Origin: Candidatus Anammoximicrobium sp.
Lineage (GTDB): Bacteria; Planctomycetota; Planctomycetia; Pirellulales; Pirellulaceae
Length of the DNA: 64,000 nucleotides
Reading direction: 5' to 3'
Assembly (NCBI GenBank): GCA_012515235.1
Contig: JAAYYU010000237.1
Coordinates: 40,737-104,736, forward strand
In this document: piece by piece, positions 1-7,653 of the stretch
How the letters are laid out: every line of letters starts with the position of its first letter
Numbering within the stretch: the first letter of the stretch is position 1
The notes under the pieces: generated by a model
Told to the model about the DNA's origin: nothing
Databases searched by the model: none
The model's input: the letters and a program-made list of their open reading frames with translations, nothing else
Translations under genes and position numbers: made by a program

Positions 1-567
1 ATCCGCTATCCCGACGGCGATCACTGTTACTGCGCCGGGTGCCGCGAGCGGTTCTCGCGGGCGGCCGGCGTGAAGATCGAGAACTGGCCGGCGGACGTCC
101 GTCGCAGCGGTCCGCTGCGGCAGCCCTGGCTGGACTGGCGCCGCGAGAACATCAACGTCGTAGTCCGCGAGGTCAGCCGGCAGGCACGGCAGGTGCGCCC
201 CGGCATCAAGATCTCCGCCGCCGTGTTCCGCAACTGGCCGTCCGACCGCGACAGCGTCGGGCAGGATTGGAAATTGTGGTGCGAACAGGGCTGGCTCGAT
301 TTCGTTTGCCCGATGGATTATACGCCCAGCGACGTGCAACTGAGCACCTGGATCACCAGCCAAGTGGGCTGGGCCGGCAAGACGCCCTGCTATCCGGGCG
401 TGGCCGTGTTCGAGCACGGGCGGCGCGAGCGGTTTGATCACATCCTGCAACAGATTCTGGTCACCCGCCGGCACCAGACCGGCGGCTTTCTGATGTTCGA
501 TTACGGTGACGTCCACGCCAACGGCCTGCTGCCCATGCTGGGCCGGGGCGCAACGCGGCGACAGTGA
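1..567 (+). CDS. GHL10-type glycosyl hydrolase-like protein, C-terminal part (5' end outside window)
   Basis: The reading frame is open from the first base, so the start lies upstream and only 188 C-terminal residues are visible. They begin with a Cys-rich segment (HCYCAGCRERF) and continue with VVREVSRQARQVRPGIKIS and LDFVCPMDYTP, which resemble the later strands of the TIM barrel of glycosyl-hydrolase-like family 10 proteins common in planctomycetes. The family is thought to act on polysaccharides outside the cytoplasm, but the substrate cannot be read from this part. The C-x-C-x-x-C type cluster recurs in the product at 8751-10889. The stop is TGA at 565-567. Assignment to the broad family is fairly secure; enzymatic activity is inference. 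Confidence 0.75.
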   Translation: MRYPDGDHCYCAGCRERFSRAAGVKIENWPADVRRSGPLRQPWLDWRRENINVVVREVSRQARQVRPGIKISAAVFRNWPSDRDSVGQDWKLWCEQGWLDFVCPMDYTPSDVQLSTWITSQVGWAGKTPCYPGVAVFEHGRRERFDHILQQILVTRRHQTGGFLMFDYGDVHANGLLPMLGRGATRRQ

Positions 568-813
568 CGCCTGCGTAGAAACGATTCTAGCCAACTTTCG
601 AAGTTCGTTGCATCGGGCGATATTTCCGTAAAGGCAGGCCGAAACGAAAAGAAAACGCCGTGAAACGGGGCTTGCTCCAAGTTGGCGTTGATCGTCGGCC
701 CGGCGGCGTCGCAAGCGGGCAAGATCATCACACGCGACAAAGTCGCCGGCGTCGAACTTCCAGTCCTTCGTATCTTTCGTGCAACTTGTGGTTATCTGTT
801 GGAGATGCTGACG

Positions 814-1719
814 ATGAACGTCTTCAGGCTGTCCTTGATCGCGCTCGTCTTCCTGTCCACCGCGGTCTCGCCCGGACTCTCCGTAGCAGCGTCCTCCCGC
901 GACGCGGCGCTGCGAACCTATCCGATGCAGGCGTTGGCGCCAACCGTTGCGACCATCCTCGACGTTCCGGCTCCCAAGCAAGCGGAAGCCCCGCCGATTG
1001 ACTCGATCGTCAACGATCTGCGCGGGGCAAAGCAGGTGGCGGTTCTCGGCATCGACGCTTTTGGAGCCGCGATCTGGAGCAAGATGCGCGACAAGACCCC
1101 GTATCTGAACAGCCTGGCAACCGAGACGAACCAGGCCCAACTCCGCTCGGTTCTGCCCAGCGTGACATGCGTCAATTTTGGCTGCATGATCACGGGGGGC
1201 TCCCAGAAGACCACCGGCATCAAGACGTTCGACTCGGAACTCGCTTGCGAAGATCTCTGCAGCGTGCTGCGGGCACGCGGCCTGAAGAGCGGAGGCTTCG
1301 GCATTAAAGGCTGGACGGGCGACCGCTTGCTGGGCCGCTATGCCGATTTCCGGGTCAAGGAGAAAAACGACGACCTGGAAGTGCTGGCCGGACTGATGGA
1401 AGTCGTCGACGAAAAGAAGCCGGAATTCGTCATCGTCCAGTACGGGAACACCGACAAGGTGTTTCATGCCCACGGACCGTTCTCCAAGCAGGCCGCGGAA
1501 GCGTGTGCCGGAGCCGACGCCTGGCTGCAAGAAATCATCCCGTGGCTCCGCGCTCGCGGATATGCGATCATCATCACGGCGGACCACGGTCAGCACGACG
1601 TCCCGCGCGCCAACGGAACGACCGGCGGCGTCCACGGGACGGACAGCGACCTCGATTGCCTGGTCCCGCTGGTCTGGCTGCCGAGTGCCGACCGTGCCGC
1701 AACACCGCCCAAGCCTTAG
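814..1719 (+). CDS. Secreted alkaline-phosphatase-superfamily (nucleotide pyrophosphatase/phosphodiesterase-like) protein
   Basis: Predicted 301-residue exported protein. The ATG at 814 is chosen because GGAG (801-804) lies 9 nt upstream and the product then opens with a typical signal peptide (MNVFRLSLIALVFLS..., Ala-rich cleavage region). Alkaline phosphatase superfamily elements follow in order: VLGIDAF (metal Asp), LPSVTCVNFGCMITGG (position of the nucleophilic Thr in the family), NTDKVFHAHG, TADHGQHD and GGVHGT, the last three matching the second metal-binding set. These residues argue for a metal-dependent phosphodiesterase or phosphatase acting in the periplasm. It is shorter than many family members and ends soon after the last metal His. 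Substrate unknown. The 246 nt upstream (568-813) show no other feature. Confidence 0.8.
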   Translation: MNVFRLSLIALVFLSTAVSPGLSVAASSRDAALRTYPMQALAPTVATILDVPAPKQAEAPPIDSIVNDLRGAKQVAVLGIDAFGAAIWSKMRDKTPYLNSLATETNQAQLRSVLPSVTCVNFGCMITGGSQKTTGIKTFDSELACEDLCSVLRARGLKSGGFGIKGWTGDRLLGRYADFRVKEKNDDLEVLAGLMEVVDEKKPEFVIVQYGNTDKVFHAHGPFSKQAAEACAGADAWLQEIIPWLRARGYAIIITADHGQHDVPRANGTTGGVHGTDSDLDCLVPLVWLPSADRAATPPKP

Positions 1720-1809
1720 CAGCGTTCGAGCAATCAGTGAGCAAAATGGCGTTCGCCACCGGTTTCGGAACGGCCGCAGTACCGGCGGCTAGCGTTGTGC
1801 CGCTCACAT

Positions 1810-1841
1810 GACATCGGACGCTTATTTCTCGAACGACGCTT
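1810..1841 (-). repeat. Partial copy of a dispersed ~52-nt repeat overlapping a stop codon
   Basis: Read on the minus strand, this stretch contains CGTTCGAGAAATAA and closely matches the copies at 22928-22980 and 29978-30031 over about 31 nt with roughly five differences. Here it forms the final codons and the TAA stop of the GH99-like gene. Confidence 0.55.
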
Positions 1842-4179
1842 CCGGGTAGACCAGTTCGATCACTTCGCCCGGCTCCAGGGTAATCGTTGGCGGCCGGCTG
1901 CCGGGGTCCGGAATTGGAATCGACGTGCGTTGGCCTTGCAGAATGCGCACGGACGGGGTTCGGGGATCGACCGGCAGCACCTGGGCCAGCGATCGGTCCA
2001 ACTCCGGCGGCGCGACCATGCGGACGCGGGCCACCGGCAGCGGCTCGTCCTGAATCGTCATCAGCCCGTCCTCCTGCGCGGAGGTCAGCCCGTCCTTGCG
2101 GACCGAGTGGGAGAACGAGCGGAAGATCACGCCCCGGTTCAGACGCATTCCGGTCAGGCCGGGCATCAGTTTCTCCCAGCACTCATCGGAGGGCGAATAG
2201 GTGTTCAGCCAGTAGCAGCGTTCGCGAGCGAGCACGACGGGGACGGTCTTGCCTTCGGACGCCGCGGACACGAGCGTCTGGACGTGGGGCAGCGGCTCGA
2301 TCTGGCGGGTCGCCTCGTCAATCGGCGGCACGACCTTGTCGCTCACCGTGGCCGCCAGCGTCATCCTCTGGAAACGTTGCCCGTCCTCGGTGTGCGGATC
2401 AAAGCTGTATCTGGTCTGGCCGCCGGGCAGGCCGCCAAAGCTGGCGCCGATCGTCCACTGCGGGAATTCGGCCGTCCAGCCAGTCTGGCCCTTGGCGTTA
2501 GCAAAACGCAGGTAGTCGAGATCCAGGGAGAAGGTCCCGTTCGCGTCCAGGTCGTCGAGGATGACTTCGATCCGCGTCAGCCGGGAGATCGGCTCGCCCG
2601 CCGCCTGTCGGGCGATGTCCGCCACGTTCGCTTGGCTGGCCAACCACTTGCCGCCGGTTTGCCGATCGTCGGTCGGACTGGACTCGTACCACGCGGGAAC
2701 TTCCTGCCCCTTTGCGTTCAGCCCATGATAGCGGATATGGAAAATCGTCTCCGGACTGTTGCGACAGCGGAATTGCAGGAAAGGGAACTGTTGCAGATCG
2801 ACGTCGATCCGGCCCGTGGCCACGACGAACTCGTTGGCCGGCGGGCGGTCGGCAGGCAGCAGCGGCCGCCGGGACCGCGCCGTGAACAGGCGGGTCATGG
2901 GCGTATCTGATTTGGAATCGGGATTGGCGTACAGCACCGGCCGCCCGCACGCAGCCAGGGCCGCTTCTTCTTCGGGCGTCTTGACCATGTTCAAAGCCAC
3001 GACGGCCGCGTAATCCGCCAGGTTCCGCCCCGCCGCAGGCAGCCCAACTTCGGCCTGCGGCAGCAGGGAACGCAACTGCGCCAGCAAGGCCATTTCCCGG
3101 TGCAGCAGAGTCGCCATGGCTGCGTCCGCCTGATGCAACGCCGGCAGAAAGTCGTCGGCGATGACCAGCACGCGCGGCAAGTCCGCCTGGGTGTGAGCCT
3201 TGATCTCGCGGACCATCGCCGACGCGACGTCGTAACGCCAAGTCCCCCAGCGGGAACAAGGCAGCAGGTGTTCGCCTTCGTACAACTCGTTCCAGCCGTA
3301 ATTGAACACCAGGTCGGGGTCCGTGTGTTTGGCCAGCCACAGCGTCTCCTGGAGATAACGCACATCGTTGCGGATCCAGCGGGTGGGCCGGTTGCCATCG
3401 CGGGCCAACGAGACGCCCAAGTCGTCGTAGTGGACCACGAACGTCACCGAGCGGGCGGCGACGGGAGTCTGTGCGGAGGCCTCGTTGAAAACATAGCTCT
3501 GGATCTCCGGGAAATGCTGGAAGCCGTACATCTGCTGGAACGAGCCGTTGTTGGTCCAGTGGAACACGACCCGTTCGCCTAGCGCCGACTGGACGCCCTG
3601 GATGATCGCCCGATAGAACTTCTGCCACGCCGCCGGGTCTGTTACCTGCCGGTCGAAGGCGTACCCGTAGACCACGATCGGCAGGCTCCCGTTGCGGTCG
3701 TGCAGCCAGAGCGGCCGCGGCACGGCGTGGTAAAAGCTGGTCACGTCCCCGACGAACTCCTTGGCAAAGGCCTCGCTGGGCGTGATGAACTGGGGACGCC
3801 CGTGGAAGCGGATTTCCATGTCGTAGAACATGGCCACGGGCAGGCCCGTCTTGCCCAAAGCTTGGAGAAACTGCGGCTTGGGGTTGTTGCGGTGCCATTC
3901 GTAGTGCAGGCCGTCGAAGCCGGCCTCGCGGATCTTGCGGAACTGCGCCTCGTAATAGTGGACGCTCGTGCCGATCTCCTCCGCCGCGATGCCCAGCACG
4001 CCCCAGTCGACCTGATACGTCCACTGCTTCTGCCGTTGCTGCAGAGCGGCGGGACTGTCGCTCACGTACCAGTCGAAGAAGTGCGTCGTGCACAGCGGCG
4101 GCGCTGCCGCGGCAAGCGTCAGCGGGACGAGCAGGGCGAAGAGTACGCTCAGAACGAAACGAGATTTGGCGGCAGGCAT
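1822..4179 (-). CDS. Large exported GH71/GH99-like protein (DUF5010-like)
   Basis: 785 residues from the ATG at 4179, which has AGGTGG 6-7 nt upstream and starts a clear signal peptide (SRFVLSVLFALLVPLTLAAAA). Residues about 30-310 look like a TIM barrel: FFDWYV, GLHYEWHRNNP and, at 295-302, GWNELYEG, the W-N-E-x-x-E-G signature of GH99/GH71-like endo-acting hydrolases. After about residue 330 comes a Ser/Ala-rich linker region and beta-rich C-terminal domains that may bind carbohydrate. Probable role: extracellular polysaccharide degradation; the substrate is not known. The last codons (ASFEK plus stop) coincide with a dispersed repeat shared with two intergenic sites (see 1810-1841). Divergent from the esterase at 4533. 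Confidence 0.72.
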   Translation of the reverse strand: MPAAKSRFVLSVLFALLVPLTLAAAAPPLCTTHFFDWYVSDSPAALQQRQKQWTYQVDWGVLGIAAEEIGTSVHYYEAQFRKIREAGFDGLHYEWHRNNPKPQFLQALGKTGLPVAMFYDMEIRFHGRPQFITPSEAFAKEFVGDVTSFYHAVPRPLWLHDRNGSLPIVVYGYAFDRQVTDPAAWQKFYRAIIQGVQSALGERVVFHWTNNGSFQQMYGFQHFPEIQSYVFNEASAQTPVAARSVTFVVHYDDLGVSLARDGNRPTRWIRNDVRYLQETLWLAKHTDPDLVFNYGWNELYEGEHLLPCSRWGTWRYDVASAMVREIKAHTQADLPRVLVIADDFLPALHQADAAMATLLHREMALLAQLRSLLPQAEVGLPAAGRNLADYAAVVALNMVKTPEEEAALAACGRPVLYANPDSKSDTPMTRLFTARSRRPLLPADRPPANEFVVATGRIDVDLQQFPFLQFRCRNSPETIFHIRYHGLNAKGQEVPAWYESSPTDDRQTGGKWLASQANVADIARQAAGEPISRLTRIEVILDDLDANGTFSLDLDYLRFANAKGQTGWTAEFPQWTIGASFGGLPGGQTRYSFDPHTEDGQRFQRMTLAATVSDKVVPPIDEATRQIEPLPHVQTLVSAASEGKTVPVVLARERCYWLNTYSPSDECWEKLMPGLTGMRLNRGVIFRSFSHSVRKDGLTSAQEDGLMTIQDEPLPVARVRMVAPPELDRSLAQVLPVDPRTPSVRILQGQRTSIPIPDPGSRPPTITLEPGEVIELVYPEASFEK

Positions 4180-4216
4180 CGAATCCACCTTTTGCGATGC
4201 GAAAAAACTTACGTGG

Positions 4217-4308
4217 CCGAGTGTCTCCGAGACTCGTCGGCGGTCTGGGACATCGTAGCCGTGTCGCTCCGCGACACGATCCCGCTCGCGGAGCGAGCGG
4301 TTTACGAT
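4217..4308. repeat. Cluster of three short hairpins (palindromic repeat element)
   Basis: Three adjacent stems with 3-nt loops: CGAGTGTC-TCC-GAGACTCG (one mismatch), CGTGTCGC-TCC-GCGACACG (perfect) and CCGCTCGC-GGA-GCGAGCGG (perfect). The last two are enclosed by an outer inverted pair ATCGTA...TACGAT at 4252-4308. The loops are all TCC or its complement GGA, so the units look related. No T-tract follows on either strand, so this is not an ordinary intrinsic terminator. Confidence 0.7.
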
Positions 4309-4406
4309 ATGCCGAGCTCGGCGAGACCGGGCTGCGCGATCGACCGCGGGGCCGATGGCCGGCGCTGGGTGGAGTCTAGTGCGCTGCCGACACGGCGTCC
4401 AGGGTG

Positions 4407-4434
4407 CTTGAGAAGCTTGTCTTGAGAAGCTTGT
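4407..4434. repeat. Perfect 14-nt tandem duplication
   Basis: CTTGAGAAGCTTGT occurs twice head to tail (4407-4420 and 4421-4434). It lies about 100 nt before the esterase start, in the expected promoter or leader region; each unit contains the palindrome AAGCTT. Confidence 0.8.
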
Positions 4435-4532
4435 CATGGCACGGGTTGCTCTGGTAACATGCCAGTCCCGTGGCCGCTCGGAACGCACCGGAGCGGCCTC
4501 CCTCCCTTTCGAGACTCGACATGAGGATCACC

Positions 4533-5792
4533 ATGAATCGTCGTTCCCGCCCGATCGCCCGGTGGTGTCTGTCCGCGTTCTTCTTTCTGGTTGCCGCCGG
4601 TCCAGGCTGGTGCGCCGAAGCCGGAGCGGTTCCGCCGAGTTGGGACCTGGAACAACTCGGCAAGGCACCTCGTGAGTTTCCCGCTCCGGATGTCACCGCT
4701 CGCGAAGTGCAATCGCTGTTCTACGAAGGCTTGCCCTACCAGGGAAAGCCGACCCGTGTCTTCGCGTACTATGCCGCTCCGGCCGGGGCCAGTGCGGAGA
4801 AGAAGGTCCCGGCCCTGGTACTGATCCACGGCGGCGGCGGGACCGCCTTCGACGGCTGGGTCCGCCTGTGGACCAGTCGCGGTTATGCCGCCATCTCGAT
4901 GGATCTCTGTGGCTGCCTGCCCGTTCGCAACGAGCCCGACAAGCGGGGCTGGAAGCGCCACGCGGACGGCGGCCCGCCGGGCTGGGGCGGCTTCGACCAG
5001 ATCGACCGGCCGGCGACGGACCAGTGGACTTACCACGCCGTCGCCGACGCCTTGCTGGCCCACTCGCTGCTCCGCGCCCGCCCGGAAGTCGACGCCAGCC
5101 GGATCGGCGTCACGGGCATTTCCTGGGGCGGTTATCTGACCTGCATCGTGTCCGGCGTCGATCCGCGTTTCCGGTTTGCGGTGCCGGTTTACGGGTGCGG
5201 ATTCCTCGGCGAGAACTCGGCTTGGTTGCAGAATTTCGAAACGATGGGCAGCGACCGGGCGGCCCGCTGGCTCGCCTGGTGGGACCCCTCGGTATATCTG
5301 CCCCACGCAAAGATGCCGATGCTGTGGGTGACCGGAACGAACGATTTCGCGTATCCGCTGGACTCGTTGCAGAAATCGTATCGGCTGCCGCAGTCCCCGC
5401 GGACGCTGGCGATCCGCGTGCGCATGCCGCACGGGCACGGCGCGGCCGGCGAGCAGCCGGGCGAGATCCACGCCTTTGCCGGCAGCATCCTGTGCGGCGG
5501 CCCGGCGTTGGCCAAGATCACCGCCCAGGGCCGCGACGGCTCGGCCGTCTGGGCCACCTACGAATCCGCGGTGGAGATTTCCAAGGCGGAACTGACCTTC
5601 TCGCTCGACGACGGCCGCTGGCAAGACCGCAAGTGGGAAACCCAGCCCGCCCGCGTGGACGCCGCTTCGCGGCGGGTCACCGCCGAACTGCCGCGGCAGA
5701 CGAAGGTCTACTGCCTCAACCTGATCGACGCCCGCAATCTGGTGACCAGCACGGAGCACGAGGTCCTGCCAGCGTCTGAACGTCTGCCGTGA
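4533..5792 (+). CDS. Secreted alpha/beta-hydrolase, acetyl-xylan-esterase/dienelactone-hydrolase-like
   Basis: 419 residues from the ATG at 4533, which follows GAGGA (4523-4527) and starts a signal peptide (RWCLSAFFFLVAAGPGWCAEA). An ATG at 4521 in frame is possible but has no ribosome site. The alpha/beta-hydrolase features are VLIHGGGGTAFDGW (oxyanion region, about 97-110), the nucleophile elbow GISWGG with Ser197, an acid in GTNDFAY (Asp271) and a His in MPHGHG (His300 or 302). After about residue 310 a small beta-rich C-terminal domain follows. Family knowledge suggests hydrolysis of ester-linked acyl groups on polysaccharides outside the cytoplasm; the substrate is inferred only from the secreted sugar-degradation context. 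Confidence 0.8.
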   Translation: MNRRSRPIARWCLSAFFFLVAAGPGWCAEAGAVPPSWDLEQLGKAPREFPAPDVTAREVQSLFYEGLPYQGKPTRVFAYYAAPAGASAEKKVPALVLIHGGGGTAFDGWVRLWTSRGYAAISMDLCGCLPVRNEPDKRGWKRHADGGPPGWGGFDQIDRPATDQWTYHAVADALLAHSLLRARPEVDASRIGVTGISWGGYLTCIVSGVDPRFRFAVPVYGCGFLGENSAWLQNFETMGSDRAARWLAWWDPSVYLPHAKMPMLWVTGTNDFAYPLDSLQKSYRLPQSPRTLAIRVRMPHGHGAAGEQPGEIHAFAGSILCGGPALAKITAQGRDGSAVWATYESAVEISKAELTFSLDDGRWQDRKWETQPARVDAASRRVTAELPRQTKVYCLNLIDARNLVTSTEHEVLPASERLP

Positions 5793-5868
5793 CGGAGGCC
5801 GCGACGTCTGCCGCTTCGTGTTCCCTCGGCGAAGGCGGTACGCTTTGACACCGCTGGGGAGCCGCCAC

Positions 5869-7026
5869 ATGGCTCGGCTGCGAATCTACAAGGCCCGCGT
5901 CGTCACGCCCGAAGGCATTCTGCCTGGGGGCGGCGTCGAGTGCGTGGACGGCCGCATCGCGCGGGTGGTCGCATCTTGCCCGCCGGGCGACCTCGACCTC
6001 GAATCGTGTTACTTGCTGCCCGGCTTGGTGGACGTCCACACGCATCCATCCGACGAAGACGGCTCCAGCCCGGACAGGCTGGCCGCGCTTTGCGACGACC
6101 TCCGTGGCCAGGGCGTCGCGGGTTTTCTGTTTGCCACGGGCAGCATCGCTGTGGAGGTCTTGCCGGACTGGCTCCGGCAATTGGCCCGCAGCCTCGACGC
6201 CCTCGGCCCGGCGCGGGGCTGTCTAGGGATCCACCTCGAGGGGCCTTATGCAGCGCCCGCGGGCCGCGGCGGCTTCCACTCCGGCGCGATCGCGACGCCG
6301 CAGGATCTCTCCGTTGAACAGCTGCTGAATGCGTGCGGTTCCTGGCCGCGGTACGTTAACATCGCGCCCGAATTGCCCGGCGCCTTGGAGGCGATTCGGA
6401 CGTGCCGGCAGCGGGGGCTGGCGGTGTCCATCGGCCATACGCGTGCGAGCCGCGACCAGCTCTTGGCTGCCGTCCAGGCCGGCGCTACCGCGGTGTGCCA
6501 CACCTTCAACGCTACCGAAATCCAGCGATTCAAAGAGCCCGGCGTGCTGGACGTGACGCTCGACCTGCTGGGCCTGGCCAGCGAGTCGCTCGTGTGCGAG
6601 CTGATCTGCGACGGCATCCACGTGGATCCGCTGCTCGTCAAGCTGCTGTATCGCGCCAAGGGCGCCGCTGGCGTCGCGCTGATCACCGACTCGATTCTGG
6701 GAGGACGCCACGCGCAGGAAGGACAGCGGATTAAAGCCGGACTGTCGTCGTACTGCGTTGTGAACGGGGCCGGGCGCAACCCGGACGGCGGCCTGTGCGG
6801 CAGCACGCTGACGCTGGCGCACGCCGTAGCGGCCTTTTGCGAGTTCACCGGGTGCTCTCTCCAGGAGGCTGTGCGGGCCGCATCCTGGACGCCCGCGCGT
6901 CTGATCCACCAGGATCTGGACTACGGCAGCATCCAACCGGGCCGGCGCGCGGTGTTCTGCGTGCTCGATGACCGACTCCGGGTGCGGGAGGACCTGTGCC
7001 GGCTCGTGAATCAAGAGGTCGCATGA
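5869..7026 (+). CDS. nagA: N-acetylglucosamine-6-phosphate deacetylase-like amidohydrolase
   Basis: 385 residues; the ATG at 5869 has GGGGAG (5856-5861) 7 nt upstream. No signal peptide, so cytoplasmic. The amidohydrolase metal and substrate motifs are present in NagA order: DVHTH (His57, His59), GIHLEGP with the metal-binding Glu124, SIGHT (His190), CHTFNA (His211, counterpart of the family HLFNAM), CDGIHV and ITDS with the catalytic Asp274. The reaction in the family is removal of the acetyl group from GlcNAc-6-phosphate, feeding aminosugar catabolism or wall recycling. The region after HTH is less glycine-rich than in enterobacterial NagA, so an altered substrate is possible. The stop at 7024-7026 is one base before the start of the GNAT gene, so the two are almost certainly cotranscribed. 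Confidence 0.82.
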   Translation: MARLRIYKARVVTPEGILPGGGVECVDGRIARVVASCPPGDLDLESCYLLPGLVDVHTHPSDEDGSSPDRLAALCDDLRGQGVAGFLFATGSIAVEVLPDWLRQLARSLDALGPARGCLGIHLEGPYAAPAGRGGFHSGAIATPQDLSVEQLLNACGSWPRYVNIAPELPGALEAIRTCRQRGLAVSIGHTRASRDQLLAAVQAGATAVCHTFNATEIQRFKEPGVLDVTLDLLGLASESLVCELICDGIHVDPLLVKLLYRAKGAAGVALITDSILGGRHAQEGQRIKAGLSSYCVVNGAGRNPDGGLCGSTLTLAHAVAAFCEFTGCSLQEAVRAASWTPARLIHQDLDYGSIQPGRRAVFCVLDDRLRVREDLCRLVNQEVA

Positions 7027-7027
7027 C

Positions 7028-7552
7028 ATGAATGCTCCGGTTTCCGTGCAGATCCTGCCGTGCGATCAAGTTCCCGGTGACGTGACGGAAGGTCTGGCCG
7101 AATGGACGCAATCCATTTTCGGCGAGGAGGAGACCAGGCTGGCGTGGGCGGAGATCGACTGGCGAGTGCTTGTCTTCTGCCGCGGCGAACCGGCCAGCAC
7201 GCTGGCGATCACGCTGCGGGCGGCGCGGGTGGGCAGCACGGCCGTCCGTCTGGCGGGCATCGGCAACCTGATGACGCTGCCGTCGTGGCGCGGCCGAGGC
7301 CTGGCCTCGCGGGCCCTGCAGGAGGCCGCACGGTTCATGAGGGAAACGCTCGAGGTCGAATTTGGGTTCTTGCTGTGTTCCGCAGTTCTGGTTCCCTACT
7401 ACCGAGCCCTTGGCTGGCGGCCCCTCGACGCGCCGGTGTGGTTCGACCAACCATCGGGACCGCAACGCTGGGAAGAAGAAGCGCTGGTGCTCGCCTGTTC
7501 AAGCCGGGCGTGGCCGGAGGGCACGGTGGATCTGTGCGGCCTGCCTTGGTAG
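7028..7552 (+). CDS. GNAT-family N-acetyltransferase
   Basis: 174 residues starting at the ATG 1 nt after the stop of the nagA-like gene, so translation is probably coupled. The acetyl-CoA binding region reads LPSWRGRGLASRALQEA (about 82-98), matching the R/Q-x-x-G-x-G/A element of the GNAT fold, and VPYYRALGW (about 122-130) matches the C-terminal beta-strand/helix with the usual Tyr. Substrate unknown. Pairing with a deacetylase suggests a role with an amino sugar or an amine released from it, but that is context only. The gene ends convergently with the metallophosphoesterase. Confidence 0.8.
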   Translation: MNAPVSVQILPCDQVPGDVTEGLAEWTQSIFGEEETRLAWAEIDWRVLVFCRGEPASTLAITLRAARVGSTAVRLAGIGNLMTLPSWRGRGLASRALQEAARFMRETLEVEFGFLLCSAVLVPYYRALGWRPLDAPVWFDQPSGPQRWEEEALVLACSSRAWPEGTVDLCGLPW

Positions 7553-7565
7553 CGTCCTCGCCCTT

Positions 7566-7581
7566 TTTCGCTTCGGCGAAA
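7566..7581. terminator. Short hairpin with UUCG tetraloop between convergent genes
   Basis: Perfect 6-bp stem TTTCGC / GCGAAA closing a TTCG tetraloop, 14 nt after the GNAT stop and 73 nt after the metallophosphoesterase stop on the other strand. A C(UUCG)G loop is very stable, but there is no T-tract on the 3' side of either strand, so it may only protect 3' ends. Confidence 0.35.
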
Positions 7582-7653
7582 CACGCGCCGCCGGCGGACT
7601 CCCAGCCGGCAGGTGTACGCCCAGGCGACCGGCGTGCGTCTGTTCCCCTCCTG

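Larger units (their letters stand above)
4180..4532. promoter_or_regulatory. Divergent intergenic region between the GH99-like gene and the esterase
   Basis: 353 nt without a gene. It must hold the promoters of both divergent genes, but I see no convincing -35/-10 pair. It contains the triple hairpin at 4217-4308, a palindrome GCCGAGCTCGGC at 4313-4324 and a 14-nt tandem duplication at 4407-4434. Confidence 0.5.

Noticed and set aside
5845..5850. TTGACA just before the nagA-like gene as a -35 box
   Set aside because: The matching -10 would fall on the start codon at 5869, leaving no room for the ribosome site used.
7566..7581. Full intrinsic terminator between the GNAT and metallophosphoesterase genes
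   Set aside because: No T-tract follows the stem on either strand; kept only as a low-confidence hairpin.
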